Source of the DNA: JACDHG01 sp963815295
Lineage (GTDB): Bacteria; Actinomycetota; Actinomycetes; Propionibacteriales; Nocardioidaceae
Assembly (NCBI GenBank): GCA_963815295.1
Contig: CAWFFZ010000001.1
Span: 124,001 to 188,000, forward strand
DNA length: 64,000 nt
Direction of reading: 5' to 3'
The notes beneath the pieces were generated by a model, which worked only from the letters and a program-made list of their open reading frames with translations, was not told the origin of the DNA and searched no databases. This document shows, piece after piece, positions 44,959 to 53,020 of the stretch (position 1 is the first letter of the stretch; each line of letters starts with the position of its first letter). The position numbers were made by a program, and so were the translations under genes.

Positions 44959-45888
44959 ATGACACCCGCACAAACCGAACTACTGATCCTGGAAACCTGG
45001 GATTTCGCGGACCCCGCGGCCTCGTACGAGGAGTTTCAGATCGCGTCCGACCAGGCTGGGGGGAACACCGCGCCCGGCCTGGTGCTCCAAACTCAGGCTG
45101 CTCGCGCATTGGGACTGCAAGGCTTCCACGACGGAGCGCTCGCGGCGCTCGACTCGATCGAGGCTGATCTGGCGGTCGTGGCCGGGATCCAGGCACGCAA
45201 CCATGTGCAGGCACGGCTCGAGATCGAGCGCGGGCGCATCCATAACTCAGCAGGCAGGCACGTCCAGGCGCTCCCGTTCTTCGACCGGGCATACGAGTAT
45301 GCGTCGACTGCCAAGGTTGAGAGCCTGGCCGTCGACGCGCTCCACATGACCGCGATCGCCATCGGCCACACCGACGGCCCCGAGGCGGCCAAGGAGTGGA
45401 ACCAGCGCGCGATCGAGGAAGCGGGGGGGTCGAGCGACCCAGCCGCCCGTCGATGGTTCGCGACACTGCTCAACAACATGGGCTGGGACTATCACGAATC
45501 GGGGTCCTTCACACGAGCCCTGTCGTACTTCGAGGGGTCCCTGGCAGCGCGCCAGGAGCACGGCAGCGCACGCGAGATCGCCATTGCCCGGTGGACCGTG
45601 GCCCGCGCCCTCAGGTCGATGCACCGCTACGAGGAAGCGCTCGCGATCCAGGACGAGCTGGCCGAGCGGCCTGAGAGTGTCAACGACGGCTACGTGCACG
45701 AGGAGCGAGGTGAGCTGCTCGTCGCACTCCGACGCCAGACCGAGGCCGCCGAAGCATTCGCTCGTGCCCACGAGCTGATGTCGCAGGACCCGTGGTTCGT
45801 CAAGAACCATCCGGAGCGGCTGAGCCGGATGTCCGAGTTCCAAGCTGACGAGCCGGTGGAGCCGACTCCGTCGCGCCGCCGCCGCTGA
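44959..45888 (+). CDS. Tetratricopeptide-repeat protein
   Basis: The 309-aa soluble protein is built of helical TPR-like repeats, for example RIHNSAGRHVQALPFFDRAYEYA, NNMGWDYHESGSFTRALSYFEGSL and VARALRSMHRYEEALAIQDELA between about residues 95 and 235, with a basic Arg-rich tail. TPR arrays mediate protein-protein contacts; no enzymatic domain is present. The ATG is preceded by GAAAGG. The gene is divergent from hutH, but nothing links it to histidine metabolism beyond position. Confidence 0.78.
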   Translation: MTPAQTELLILETWDFADPAASYEEFQIASDQAGGNTAPGLVLQTQAARALGLQGFHDGALAALDSIEADLAVVAGIQARNHVQARLEIERGRIHNSAGRHVQALPFFDRAYEYASTAKVESLAVDALHMTAIAIGHTDGPEAAKEWNQRAIEEAGGSSDPAARRWFATLLNNMGWDYHESGSFTRALSYFEGSLAARQEHGSAREIAIARWTVARALRSMHRYEEALAIQDELAERPESVNDGYVHEERGELLVALRRQTEAAEAFARAHELMSQDPWFVKNHPERLSRMSEFQADEPVEPTPSRRRR

Positions 45889-46000
45889 CCCGGACCTGAC
45901 GCGCCAGCCCGCCGACATTCCCTATCGTGGCGACCTCTAGGGTCACTCCACCAGGGTCGCCGCGTCGACCGGGTGGCGGACGCGGGAGCAAGGAGTCGCC

Positions 46001-48187
46001 ATGCAGGTGCTTGCGATCGTCGTTTCACTGGCGATCACGGTCGTTGCCGTGGCGCTGTTCGCACGAGGCATCGGGCAGATCGTGGCGGTCGTTTCGACCG
46101 GTCAGCAAGTCACCGGCCGGTCAGCGCAGAAGGCCTCGCGCTGGGCAGTCATGCTCAAGGAGACTTTGGGACATACCCGGATGCTCCAGTGGAGCCATGT
46201 CGGGATCCTCCACTGGTTCGTCTTCGTCGGGTTCGGTTTCCTCTTCTTCACGCTGGTCACCGCGTTCGGCCAGCTGTTCGATGCGGAGTACGCCCTTCCC
46301 CTGATCGGCCACTGGGTGGTCTTCGAGTGGGCGACCGAGTTGATCACCTGGCTCATGCTCGTGTCGATCCTCGGGCTGATTGCGATCCGGCTGAGCAACC
46401 GGCCAACCGGCGCGGTGGGCCGCTACAGCCGGTTCTCCGGGTCGCGGATGTGGCAGGGCTACTTCGTCGAGGCAGTCATCGTCGGGATCGGGCTCTGCAT
46501 CCTCGCCTTGCGCGGGGCTGAGTACGCCCTCGACAGCGACCCCTCGACTGAGCACTACCCACTCACGTTCTTCATCGGTGATGCACTGTCCGGTCTCAGC
46601 ACCTCCAGTCTCGAAAACCTCATCTATCTGGTCGCCATGCTCAAGATCGTCATCTCGTTCACCTGGATGATCGTGCTGGCGCTGAACGCGACGATGGGGG
46701 TGGCGTGGCACCGCTTCACCGCCTGGCCGAACATCTGGTTCAAGCGCGAGGCGGGCGGGGGTCCCGCCCTTGGTGCGCTGCAGCCGATGATGTCCGGCGG
46801 CGCACCGATCGACTTCGAGAACATCGAGGAGCTCGACGAAGACACCGCGTTCGGCGTGGGCAAGGTGGAGGACTTCACCTGGAAAGGACTCCTCGACTTC
46901 GCGTCCTGCACAGAGTGCGGCCGGTGCCAGTCACAGTGCCCGGCGTGGAATACCGAGAAGCCCTTGTCACCCAAGCTTCTCGTGATGGGTCTGCGCGACC
47001 ACGCGTTCACCAAGGCGCCCTACCTGATGGCCGATGACAGCGCACGCGCCGGCCTGACAGACACCATCACCCGCGAGGCAGAGCGGCCACTCATCGGTGA
47101 CACCACGGCGTACGGCGTCATCGATCCGGATGTGCTCTGGTCATGTACGTCGTGCGGCGCCTGCGTGCAGCAATGCCCCGTCGACATCGAGCACGTCGAC
47201 CACATCATGGACATGCGGCGCTATCAGGTGCTGGTTGAGTCGAACTTCCCAACCGAGCTCAACCAGTTGTTCAAAGGCCTTGAAAACAAGGGCAATCCCT
47301 GGAACATGTCATCGACCGCCCGGATGGACTGGGCGAAGGACCTACCGTTCCCGGTGAAACAGGTGGGCGAGGACATCGAAACCCTCGACCAGGTCGAGTG
47401 GTTGTTCTGGGTGGGCTGCGCCGGCGCCTACGAGGACCGGGCAAAGAAGACCACGCGAGCTGTCGCGGAGCTGCTGCACGAGGCCGACGTGTCGTTTGCC
47501 GTGCTCGGCAATGGTGAGACGTGCACAGGCGACCCGGCCCGACGCTCGGGCAATGAGTTCGTCTTCCAACAGCTGGCAATGCAGAACGCCGAGCAGCTCA
47601 AAGAGTCCAAAGCCACGAAGGTCGTCTCCACCTGCGCGCACTGCTTCAACACCCTCAAGAACGAGTACTCCCAGTTCGGCGTCGAGCTCGAAGTGGTCCA
47701 CCACACACAACTGCTCAACCGGTTGGTGCGGGAAGGACGGCTGACCCCGGTGGCACCCACCGACACCTCGATCAAGGGCCGCACGATCACCTACCACGAC
47801 CCGTGCTTCCTCGGTCGGCACAACCAGGTCTATGAGCCTCCACGCGAACTGCTGGCCGTCATCCCTGACACCAACTTCACGGAGATGCCGCGCAACGCCG
47901 AGAAGTCGTTCTGCTGCGGTGCCGGCGGGGCGCGGATGTGGATGGAGGAGACGATCGGCGAGCGGATCAACCTCAACCGCACCAGGGAAGCGGTAGCCAC
48001 CGGTGCCTCGCAGATCGCGGTCGGGTGTCCTTTCTGCAGGGTGATGCTGTCAGACGGCCTGACCTCGCTGCAGGCAACGGGCTCCGCCGGCGACGAGGTC
48101 GAGGTGCTCGACGTCGCCCAGCTGCTGCTGGCGTCGGTGCGACGTACGTCGCCGGAGCCTGACGCCGACGCACCCACCGGACCCTAG
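46001..48187 (+). CDS. etfD: Membrane Fe-S oxidoreductase, EtfD-like
   Basis: The 728-aa protein has an N-terminal membrane part with five or six helices (first 1-25, then about 68-130 and 155-235) resembling NarI-type cytochrome b subunits, two 4Fe-4S motifs CTECGRCQSQCP (Cys303-313) and CTSCGACVQQCP (Cys382-392), and two C-terminal CCG domains (VGCAGAYED, STCAHC, and FCCGAGGARMW). This architecture matches Rv0338c of mycobacteria, shown to act as EtfD, passing electrons from acyl-CoA dehydrogenases via ETF to the quinone pool. AAGGAG precedes the ATG. The assignment to fatty-acid oxidation follows that homology. Confidence 0.85.
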   Translation: MQVLAIVVSLAITVVAVALFARGIGQIVAVVSTGQQVTGRSAQKASRWAVMLKETLGHTRMLQWSHVGILHWFVFVGFGFLFFTLVTAFGQLFDAEYALPLIGHWVVFEWATELITWLMLVSILGLIAIRLSNRPTGAVGRYSRFSGSRMWQGYFVEAVIVGIGLCILALRGAEYALDSDPSTEHYPLTFFIGDALSGLSTSSLENLIYLVAMLKIVISFTWMIVLALNATMGVAWHRFTAWPNIWFKREAGGGPALGALQPMMSGGAPIDFENIEELDEDTAFGVGKVEDFTWKGLLDFASCTECGRCQSQCPAWNTEKPLSPKLLVMGLRDHAFTKAPYLMADDSARAGLTDTITREAERPLIGDTTAYGVIDPDVLWSCTSCGACVQQCPVDIEHVDHIMDMRRYQVLVESNFPTELNQLFKGLENKGNPWNMSSTARMDWAKDLPFPVKQVGEDIETLDQVEWLFWVGCAGAYEDRAKKTTRAVAELLHEADVSFAVLGNGETCTGDPARRSGNEFVFQQLAMQNAEQLKESKATKVVSTCAHCFNTLKNEYSQFGVELEVVHHTQLLNRLVREGRLTPVAPTDTSIKGRTITYHDPCFLGRHNQVYEPPRELLAVIPDTNFTEMPRNAEKSFCCGAGGARMWMEETIGERINLNRTREAVATGASQIAVGCPFCRVMLSDGLTSLQATGSAGDEVEVLDVAQLLLASVRRTSPEPDADAPTGP

Positions 48188-48379
48188 ATCGGTCCATCAA
48201 AGGCAGCCGGCCGGATTTCTCGTGCGTCGCGACACCATGGCGACTCCACACTGACGCACCTGGTGCCATCAGCCCTGCTTTTCGAGTCAACAGAGTCGTT
48301 AAACGCGGGGATCTGCTCTGCCTGGGCATCAATTTTTGGACTCTGACCTGGGCTTTTTCAAATTGACGTCACATTAGTG

Positions 48380-48408
48380 TTGCGTTGACACCATGGTGGT
48401 GTCATAGT
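48380..48408 (+). promoter_or_regulatory. Leaderless promoter with embedded operator
   Basis: A -35 box TTGCGT (48380-48385), 17 bases and a -10 box CATAGT (48403-48408) end only 7 bases before the ATG at 48416, so the mRNA probably begins at or next to the start codon. The perfect inverted repeat GACACCA-TGG-TGGTGTC (48387-48403) fills the spacer, an ideal place for repression, perhaps by the ribbon-helix-helix product of the gene itself. Confidence 0.55.
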
Positions 48409-48415
48409 GGTGGCC

Positions 48416-48973
48416 ATGGACATCACACAGTTTGCTGAGGCTCTCCGCAGAGACCTCACCCAGGCCGCGGAGGCGGGTGGCGAAGAGATCCGCGCCGCCG
48501 CCGACCGGTTGGCCCTGGCTCTCGACCCGGCCGTGCGCCTCACCTTGATGGACGCACTGTCGCAAGCCGCCTCGGAGATCACCAACGAGCTCGACGGTAC
48601 GTCGGTCGAGGTCCGGCTGAAGGGACGCGAGCCCGTCTTCGTCGTGACCAGCCACGGTCCGATGCCAACCCCCGAACCACCTGGGGCGCCAGAGCCGCCA
48701 AGGCCACCCGAGGCCGGTGACGAGTTCGACGGTGAGGATGCGATCGCGCGCATCACGCTCCGACTGCCCGAATCGCTCAAGGTCCGCTCAGAGGAGCTCG
48801 CCGCCTCGCGTGGGCAGTCCCTCAACACCTGGTTGGTCAACGCCGCGCGCCTGGCTGCGTCCGGAGATTTCAACCTCAACATTTCTTCCGCCGGGATCAG
48901 CATGGGCATGGGCCCTGGTGCACCCGGTCGCAATCGCTCTTCCAACAAACGCATCCAGGGATGGGTGCGATGA
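48416..48973 (+). CDS. Ribbon-helix-helix (HicB-like) protein
   Basis: The 185-aa protein has an uncharacterised N-terminal helical part (1-85), a Pro-rich linker (about 83-100) and a C-terminal Arc/HicB-type ribbon-helix-helix: ARITLRLPESLKVRSEELAA then SRGQSLNTWLVNAARLA at about 111-148. No HicA-type toxin partner is adjacent, so an antitoxin role is not supported. It is followed at once by a DUF4097-like gene whose ribosome binding site overlaps its 3' end. Autoregulation through the palindrome in its promoter is inferred. Confidence 0.75.
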   Translation: MDITQFAEALRRDLTQAAEAGGEEIRAAADRLALALDPAVRLTLMDALSQAASEITNELDGTSVEVRLKGREPVFVVTSHGPMPTPEPPGAPEPPRPPEAGDEFDGEDAIARITLRLPESLKVRSEELAASRGQSLNTWLVNAARLAASGDFNLNISSAGISMGMGPGAPGRNRSSNKRIQGWVR

Positions 48974-48987
48974 ACCCGGAGGTCACC

Positions 48988-49827
48988 ATGCACACGTTCG
49001 ACACACCAGGCCCCACCAACCTCAAGGTCGAGCTCTGGCAAGGCCAGGTCAAGGTCTTCGCCGAGGAGACAACCACCACGACGGTGGAGCTCGAGCCTCT
49101 GCGTGGCGACTCAGCCGCCCAGGAGTTGATCGAGCACGCCAGAGTCGAGCAGCGCGGCGACGAGATCCTCGTCTTGATGCCCAAGTCCAAGGGCGGGCTG
49201 TTCCGCACCCGCGCCGAGGTCCTCGCGACGATCAGGGTCCCGCTTCACAGCAACGCAAAGATCGAGACCTCGTCGGCCGACATCGACACCCAAGGCGAGA
49301 TGGGCGCACTCAACGTGGCCAGTGGCTCCGGCGACGTGCACCTCGAACACGGCACCAATGTCACTGCCGCGACAGGCTCCGGCGACATCACGATCGGCAC
49401 CACGACCGGCGACTGTTCCGTCAAGTGTGGCTCGGCCGACATCGCTGTCGAGTCGATCGCCGGCGACAGCGACGTTGTCACCGGATCCGGCGACGTGGCC
49501 ATTCGCGAGATCGGTGGCGTCCTCAAGATCAAGAGCGGCTCCGGCGACATCGTCATCAAGCAGGCAGGCGATGGCATCGACGCGATGGCGGGGTCGGGGG
49601 ACCTGCTGGTCAAGCGGGTCGATCATGGTCGGGTCAAGGTCAAGACCGGCTCAGGAGACATCCTCGTCGGCGTGGCTGAGGGCACGGCGGCATACCTCGA
49701 CATCAGCACGGTCACCGGCGACGTGAGCTCGTCCCTCGACGGTGCCGAGGCGCCCAGCGACGGCGAGCGCACCGTTGAGCTGAAAGTGCAGTCAGGGAGT
49801 GGTGATGTGGTCCTTCAGCGTGCCTAA
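48988..49827 (+). CDS. DUF4097-like beta-strand repeat protein
   Basis: The 279-aa protein is built of short beta repeats, each carrying Gly-Ser-Gly-Asp: ASGSGDVHLEHG, ATGSGDITIG, VTGSGDVAIRE, KSGSGDIVIK, MAGSGDLLVK, KTGSGDILVG and QSGSGDVVLQ, seven units spaced by 18 to 50 residues. It has no signal peptide or membrane helix. This matches the DUF4097 / putative adhesin repeat pattern, predicted to form a right-handed beta-helix; the function is unknown. The ATG at 48988 was chosen for GGAGG five bases upstream; earlier ATGs at 48961 and 48970 overlap the preceding gene. Confidence 0.78.
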   Translation: MHTFDTPGPTNLKVELWQGQVKVFAEETTTTTVELEPLRGDSAAQELIEHARVEQRGDEILVLMPKSKGGLFRTRAEVLATIRVPLHSNAKIETSSADIDTQGEMGALNVASGSGDVHLEHGTNVTAATGSGDITIGTTTGDCSVKCGSADIAVESIAGDSDVVTGSGDVAIREIGGVLKIKSGSGDIVIKQAGDGIDAMAGSGDLLVKRVDHGRVKVKTGSGDILVGVAEGTAAYLDISTVTGDVSSSLDGAEAPSDGERTVELKVQSGSGDVVLQRA

Positions 49828-49962
49828 GCGGGTGCACACGACGCCCGACCTCGACTCCGAACCCGTCACCATCCGCAGCAAGAAACATCAAGAGAGTCGC
49901 CGCCTCCACGGCACAGACTCAAACTCTCCAAGGACTTCCACCACCCGAAAGGATTCACCCTC

Positions 49963-50100
49963 ATGAACATGAACGACCAGCTCGCCAAGGAACTCATCCG
50001 CGAACGCACCTCACACCGGGTCGCCACCAAGCGACCTACCTACCCGCACGCGGCGCGCGCCCTGCGCCGACTCGCGCAGCGCCTCGACAACACGCAGTGA
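49963..50100 (+). CDS. Small basic protein (45 aa)
   Basis: A short reading frame with good codon bias encodes MNMNDQLAKELIRER followed by a basic C-terminal half with HAARALRRLAQRLDN. AAAGGA precedes the start by 9 bases. It may form one amphipathic helix. It lies in the same direction as the RHH and DUF4097-like genes and may belong to their operon. The function is unknown, and the existence of the protein is a prediction from codon use and the ribosome binding site. Confidence 0.5.
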   Translation: MNMNDQLAKELIRERTSHRVATKRPTYPHAARALRRLAQRLDNTQ

Positions 50101-50200
50101 GACCACTCACCCGCGAGGCGGGAGCCACCCGAACCAGGGCGGCTCCCGCCTCGTTCTTCGTCTGTCGAGCGACCACATCGGTCGAGCGACGACCCACGTC

Positions 50201-50244
50201 GGTCCAGCCTGTCGAGACCCAGCGTGGCCTCGACAAGCTCGACC
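50201..50244. repeat. Dispersed CTCGAC inverted repeat, third location
   Basis: GGTCCAGCCTGTCGAGACC (50201-50219) and GGCCTCGACAAGCTCGACC (50226-50244) form an imperfect 19-base inverted repeat between the convergent small protein gene and dcd. Partial GTCGAGCGACCAC-type copies precede it at about 50164-50190. It may terminate transcription from both sides. Confidence 0.65.
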
Positions 50245-50253
50245 GGCGGACCG

Positions 50254-50832
50254 TCAGCGCACGTCGGTCCGGTGGAAGTTGAGGTGCGACCGCGACGGTG
50301 TCGGCCCCCGCTGGCCCTGGTAGCGCGACCCGTACTTCGCACTGCCATAAGGGTTCTCCGAGGGCGACGACAGCCGGAAGAAGCACAGCTGCCCAATCTT
50401 CATCCCCGGCCACAGCTTGATCGGCAGCGTCGCGGCGTTCGCCAACTCGAGCGTGACGTGGCCGGAGAAGCCAGGGTCGATGAAGCCGGCCGTCGAGTGG
50501 GTCAGCAGTCCGAGCCGGCCAAGAGACGACTTGCCCTCGAGGCGCGCGGCGACATCGTCGGGGAGCGTGATCACCTCGTACGTCGATCCAAGAACGAACT
50601 CACCCGGATGAAGGATGAAGGGTTCCTCACCCTGCGGCTCGACGCCTCGGGTGAGGTCCGGCTGGTCCTCTGCTGGGTCGATGTGGGGGTAGCGGTGGTT
50701 CTCGAAGACCCGGAAGAACCTGTCGAGCCGCACGTCTACGCTCGACGGCTGGATCATCTCCACGTCGAACGGTTCGAGCACGACGCGCTTCTCATCGATC
50801 TCGGCCAAGATGTCGCGGTCGCTGAGCAGCAC
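50254..50832 (-). CDS. dcd: dCTP deaminase (probably bifunctional DCD-DUT)
   Basis: The 192-aa trimeric enzyme deaminates dCTP and, in the actinobacterial form, also hydrolyses the dUTP to dUMP, supplying dTMP synthesis. The segment GKSSLGRLGLLTHSTAGFID at about 100-119 holds the catalytic and nucleotide-binding residues, followed by PGFSGHVTLELAN; the C-terminal tail RYQGQRGPTPSR closes over the active site. Length and motifs fit this family fully. Whether the second activity is present cannot be read with certainty. Confidence 0.95.
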   Translation of the reverse strand: MLLSDRDILAEIDEKRVVLEPFDVEMIQPSSVDVRLDRFFRVFENHRYPHIDPAEDQPDLTRGVEPQGEEPFILHPGEFVLGSTYEVITLPDDVAARLEGKSSLGRLGLLTHSTAGFIDPGFSGHVTLELANAATLPIKLWPGMKIGQLCFFRLSSPSENPYGSAKYGSRYQGQRGPTPSRSHLNFHRTDVR

Positions 50833-50909
50833 TCGCCGAGACTACCGAACGCGAGACCTACCTCCACCTTCCTGCCGTCACGCCGCACACCAGTAGGGCT
50901 CTGACCCCC

Positions 50910-51737
50910 TCATCCGGCGGAGATGCACGCAACCCCGATCATCGTCACGACCACTCCCACGACCTGCACTCTCCGCAGCCGGTCCCCCAGCACCAACCAC
51001 GCCAGGAGCACGGTCACGACCGGGAACAGCGAGGCGAGCACGCTGGTGATACTGACGAAGCCCATGGTGGAGGCGATTCCGAACGTCAGGTTCGCACCCA
51101 GGTCCCCCGCGGCCACCAGCGTCACCCAGGCGTAGTCCCTGCCGACCAGTCCGCCCGTCGTACGTCGTGCGACCGCCAACACGACGAACGCCAGCGTCAC
51201 CGCCACCCGCATCGCCCACAACGTCAGCAGCGGGCTGTCCTCAGAGCCCTCGTCCATGAACACGAAGAAGAAGCCGAAGCTCAGCCCAGCCAAGGTGGCT
51301 ACCAGCACCGGACGGGTCTCCTCTCCGCCGGTGAACTCAGGGCCGCTCGTGAGCACAATCCCCACGATCGCGACCACGATGCCCACCCAGACCACCGTCA
51401 CCGGTGACTCACCCGACACGATCCCGATAATGACCGGAACCACAACACCGAGGGACGTGACCGGGGCGACCACGCCCATGGTCCCCGTCGCGAGCGCGTA
51501 GTAGTAGGAGACCAGGCCGAGTCCCCCGCTGAAGCCCGCGGCGATCCCCCACGGCACCCAGGCGTACGGGCCGTGCCAGCCTTCGGTCAGCGCCACCGCG
51601 ATCGACGCCATGATCCCGCCGAGGAACGCGCCCCATCCGACGATGACGATTGCGGGGCGTCGCCGGCTCATAAGTCCACCGATAAAGTCCGAGGTCCCCC
51701 ACATCAAGCTCGACAAAAGCGCGAGCAAGATGGCCAC
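50910..51737 (-). CDS. EamA/DMT-family transporter
   Basis: The 275-aa protein has ten predicted helices in two homologous EamA repeats. It starts LLALLSSLMWGTSDFIGGL, the usual first helix of these drug/metabolite transporters, and the second half contains VSITSVLASLFPVVTVLLAWLVLGDRL, the typical helix 8-9 region. Such proteins export amino acids or metabolites; no substrate can be given. The gene stands alone, divergent from the methyltransferase gene. Confidence 0.85.
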   Translation of the reverse strand: MAILLALLSSLMWGTSDFIGGLMSRRRPAIVIVGWGAFLGGIMASIAVALTEGWHGPYAWVPWGIAAGFSGGLGLVSYYYALATGTMGVVAPVTSLGVVVPVIIGIVSGESPVTVVWVGIVVAIVGIVLTSGPEFTGGEETRPVLVATLAGLSFGFFFVFMDEGSEDSPLLTLWAMRVAVTLAFVVLAVARRTTGGLVGRDYAWVTLVAAGDLGANLTFGIASTMGFVSITSVLASLFPVVTVLLAWLVLGDRLRRVQVVGVVVTMIGVACISAG

Positions 51738-51810
51738 GCGACAATTATCCGTTATGCATCGAGCCGCCCTCAGTCGACACTGACAGCGGGTTGCCAGAGC
51801 TGGAGGTGGT

Positions 51811-52587
51811 ATGACGTTCGAGGATCAACTCGCTTCGCGCAGCACGAGCGTCTACGCAGACTTCTTCCTGCCTGCGTTGTCACCCCACGCCGACGTACTC
51901 GATGTCGGATGCGGAGACGGAGCCTTATCGATTGGGCTTGCCACCGTCGCGCGACATGTCACTGCCGTCGACGCCACACCTGACGAGTTTGAAGAGGCGC
52001 AGCGGCACGCGGCAAGCCACGACATCAAGAACGTCGAGTTCGTGCAGGCTGATGCAACGGCACTGCAGTATGGGGACGACAGCTTCGACGCATGCTTCTG
52101 CCATTCGGTTCTCGAAGCGGTCGACGATCCGCTCGCAGTGCTCACGGAGATCTGCCGAGTCCTCAAGCCCGGAGGTGTGCTGGGCGCGGCGTCGGTCGAG
52201 TACGACGGACTCATCCTCGCCGGCCCAGGCACGGATCTCCTGAGGCGGTTCTACTCGATCCGCGAGCAGATGTGGTGCGGATGGGGCGCCAACCCGTTCC
52301 TCGGCCGCGAGCTTCGAGGGCTCCTGTCGGCGACTGGCTTCGTCGACATCGAGGCAACCGCCCGGGTGATCACCTACGGCACTCCCGAACGCGTCCGCGA
52401 ATTCGGAGCCGGGCGGGCGCAGGAGTGTCTCGACGAGGAGTACGTCGAGGAGGTGGTCTCGCACCACTTGGCCGACGAGGAGGAGTTCGCCGCTATGGCG
52501 CAGGCGTGGACGATCTGGAGTGAGGCGCCGACGTCGTTCGCCGCCTTCACGTGGTGCCGGGCGCTGGGTCGCAAGCCCACGTCATAA
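51811..52587 (+). CDS. SAM-dependent class I methyltransferase
   Basis: The 258-aa protein has the Rossmann-fold methyltransferase motifs: ADVLDVGCGDGALSIGLA (motif I, about 27-44), HVTAVDATPDEFEEA (acidic ribose-binding Asp), VQADATALQYGDDSFDACFCHSVLEAVDD and RVLKPGGVLGAASVEYDG (post-III strand). This resembles the UbiE/COQ5 and Methyltransf_11 groups. The substrate is unknown. The ATG follows GGAGGTGGT. The tRNA-Gly gene lies 51 bases downstream. Confidence 0.86.
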   Translation: MTFEDQLASRSTSVYADFFLPALSPHADVLDVGCGDGALSIGLATVARHVTAVDATPDEFEEAQRHAASHDIKNVEFVQADATALQYGDDSFDACFCHSVLEAVDDPLAVLTEICRVLKPGGVLGAASVEYDGLILAGPGTDLLRRFYSIREQMWCGWGANPFLGRELRGLLSATGFVDIEATARVITYGTPERVREFGAGRAQECLDEEYVEEVVSHHLADEEEFAAMAQAWTIWSEAPTSFAAFTWCRALGRKPTS

Positions 52588-52638
52588 GGCTGAATGTAAG
52601 ATCTTGTCCGCTCGTCTCAGTGACTGCTGAGGCGCTGC

Positions 52639-52709
52639 GCGGGTGTAGTTCAATGGTAGAACATCAGCTTCCCAAGCTGACAGTGCGAGTTCGATTCTCG
52701 TCACCCGCT
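52639..52709 (+). tRNA. tRNA-Gly (anticodon CCC)
   Basis: The 71-base gene folds as a cloverleaf: acceptor stem GCGGGTG with CACCCGC, D arm GTTC-AATGGTA-GAAC, anticodon stem TCAGC with GCTGA around loop TTCCCAA (anticodon CCC), and T arm with GTTCGATTC. The discriminator base is T and no CCA is encoded. The 3' end serves as the left attachment repeat of the following segment. Confidence 0.93.
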
Positions 52710-52710
52710 C
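52672..52710 (+). repeat. Left attachment repeat in tRNA-Gly 3' end
   Basis: The last 39 bases of the tRNA gene region, from CCAAGCTGACAGTG to CACCCGCTC, recur without change at 56361-56399. A direct repeat covering the anticodon-stem to 3' end of a tRNA is the classical attB/attL form of tyrosine-integrase elements. Confidence 0.8.
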
Positions 52711-53020
52711 TGCAACCTAACCGCTGGTCAGCCCGACATCCTCGGGCCGCCCCAATGCCTGCTCAACGCTGGGCCTCGGTTCCGCGCAAACGGTGCCGCG
52801 ACCAGCTGGCGCAGAGCCGGTCGGTAGCACCCCACCGCTGCGCAATAATTACGGAGCGTAAACACAACAATGCTCTGAGTTGAATAGGTTTCGGTGCAAG
52901 GTTGCACCTCCCCCAAGTCCTGGTGAAAACCCACGAGCGACGTATCCGTGGCTCAAACTTTTGTCTTGCAGGGGGGATCCAGCTGGGGTCGCGCCGCATC
53001 CACGTTGAAAGGCGCACCCG
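52711..53020 (+). other. 310-base leader region of the Ig-like gene
   Basis: No coding region is convincing here. The proximal part is GC-rich and without signal; from about 52845 it becomes AT-richer (GCAATAATTACGGAGCGTAAACAC), a likely promoter area. CACCTCCCCC near 52910 and GCAGGGGGGATCC near 52968 could pair in the RNA. I could not match it to a known riboswitch class. Confidence 0.3.

Noticed and set aside
48416..48973. HicAB toxin-antitoxin system
   Set aside because: Only the RHH part resembles HicB; no HicA-like double-stranded RNA-binding toxin lies on either side.
49805..49966. 53-codon frame from an ATG inside the DUF4097-like gene, ending in ATGA overlap with the 45-aa protein
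   Set aside because: Codon bias is good only in the first half and no ribosome binding site is visible; the overlap with the small gene is suggestive but not enough.
52711..53020. Riboswitch (c-di-AMP or c-di-GMP class) before the Ig-like gene
   Set aside because: Possible pairing of C-rich and G-rich tracts exists, but I could not place the conserved bases of either class.
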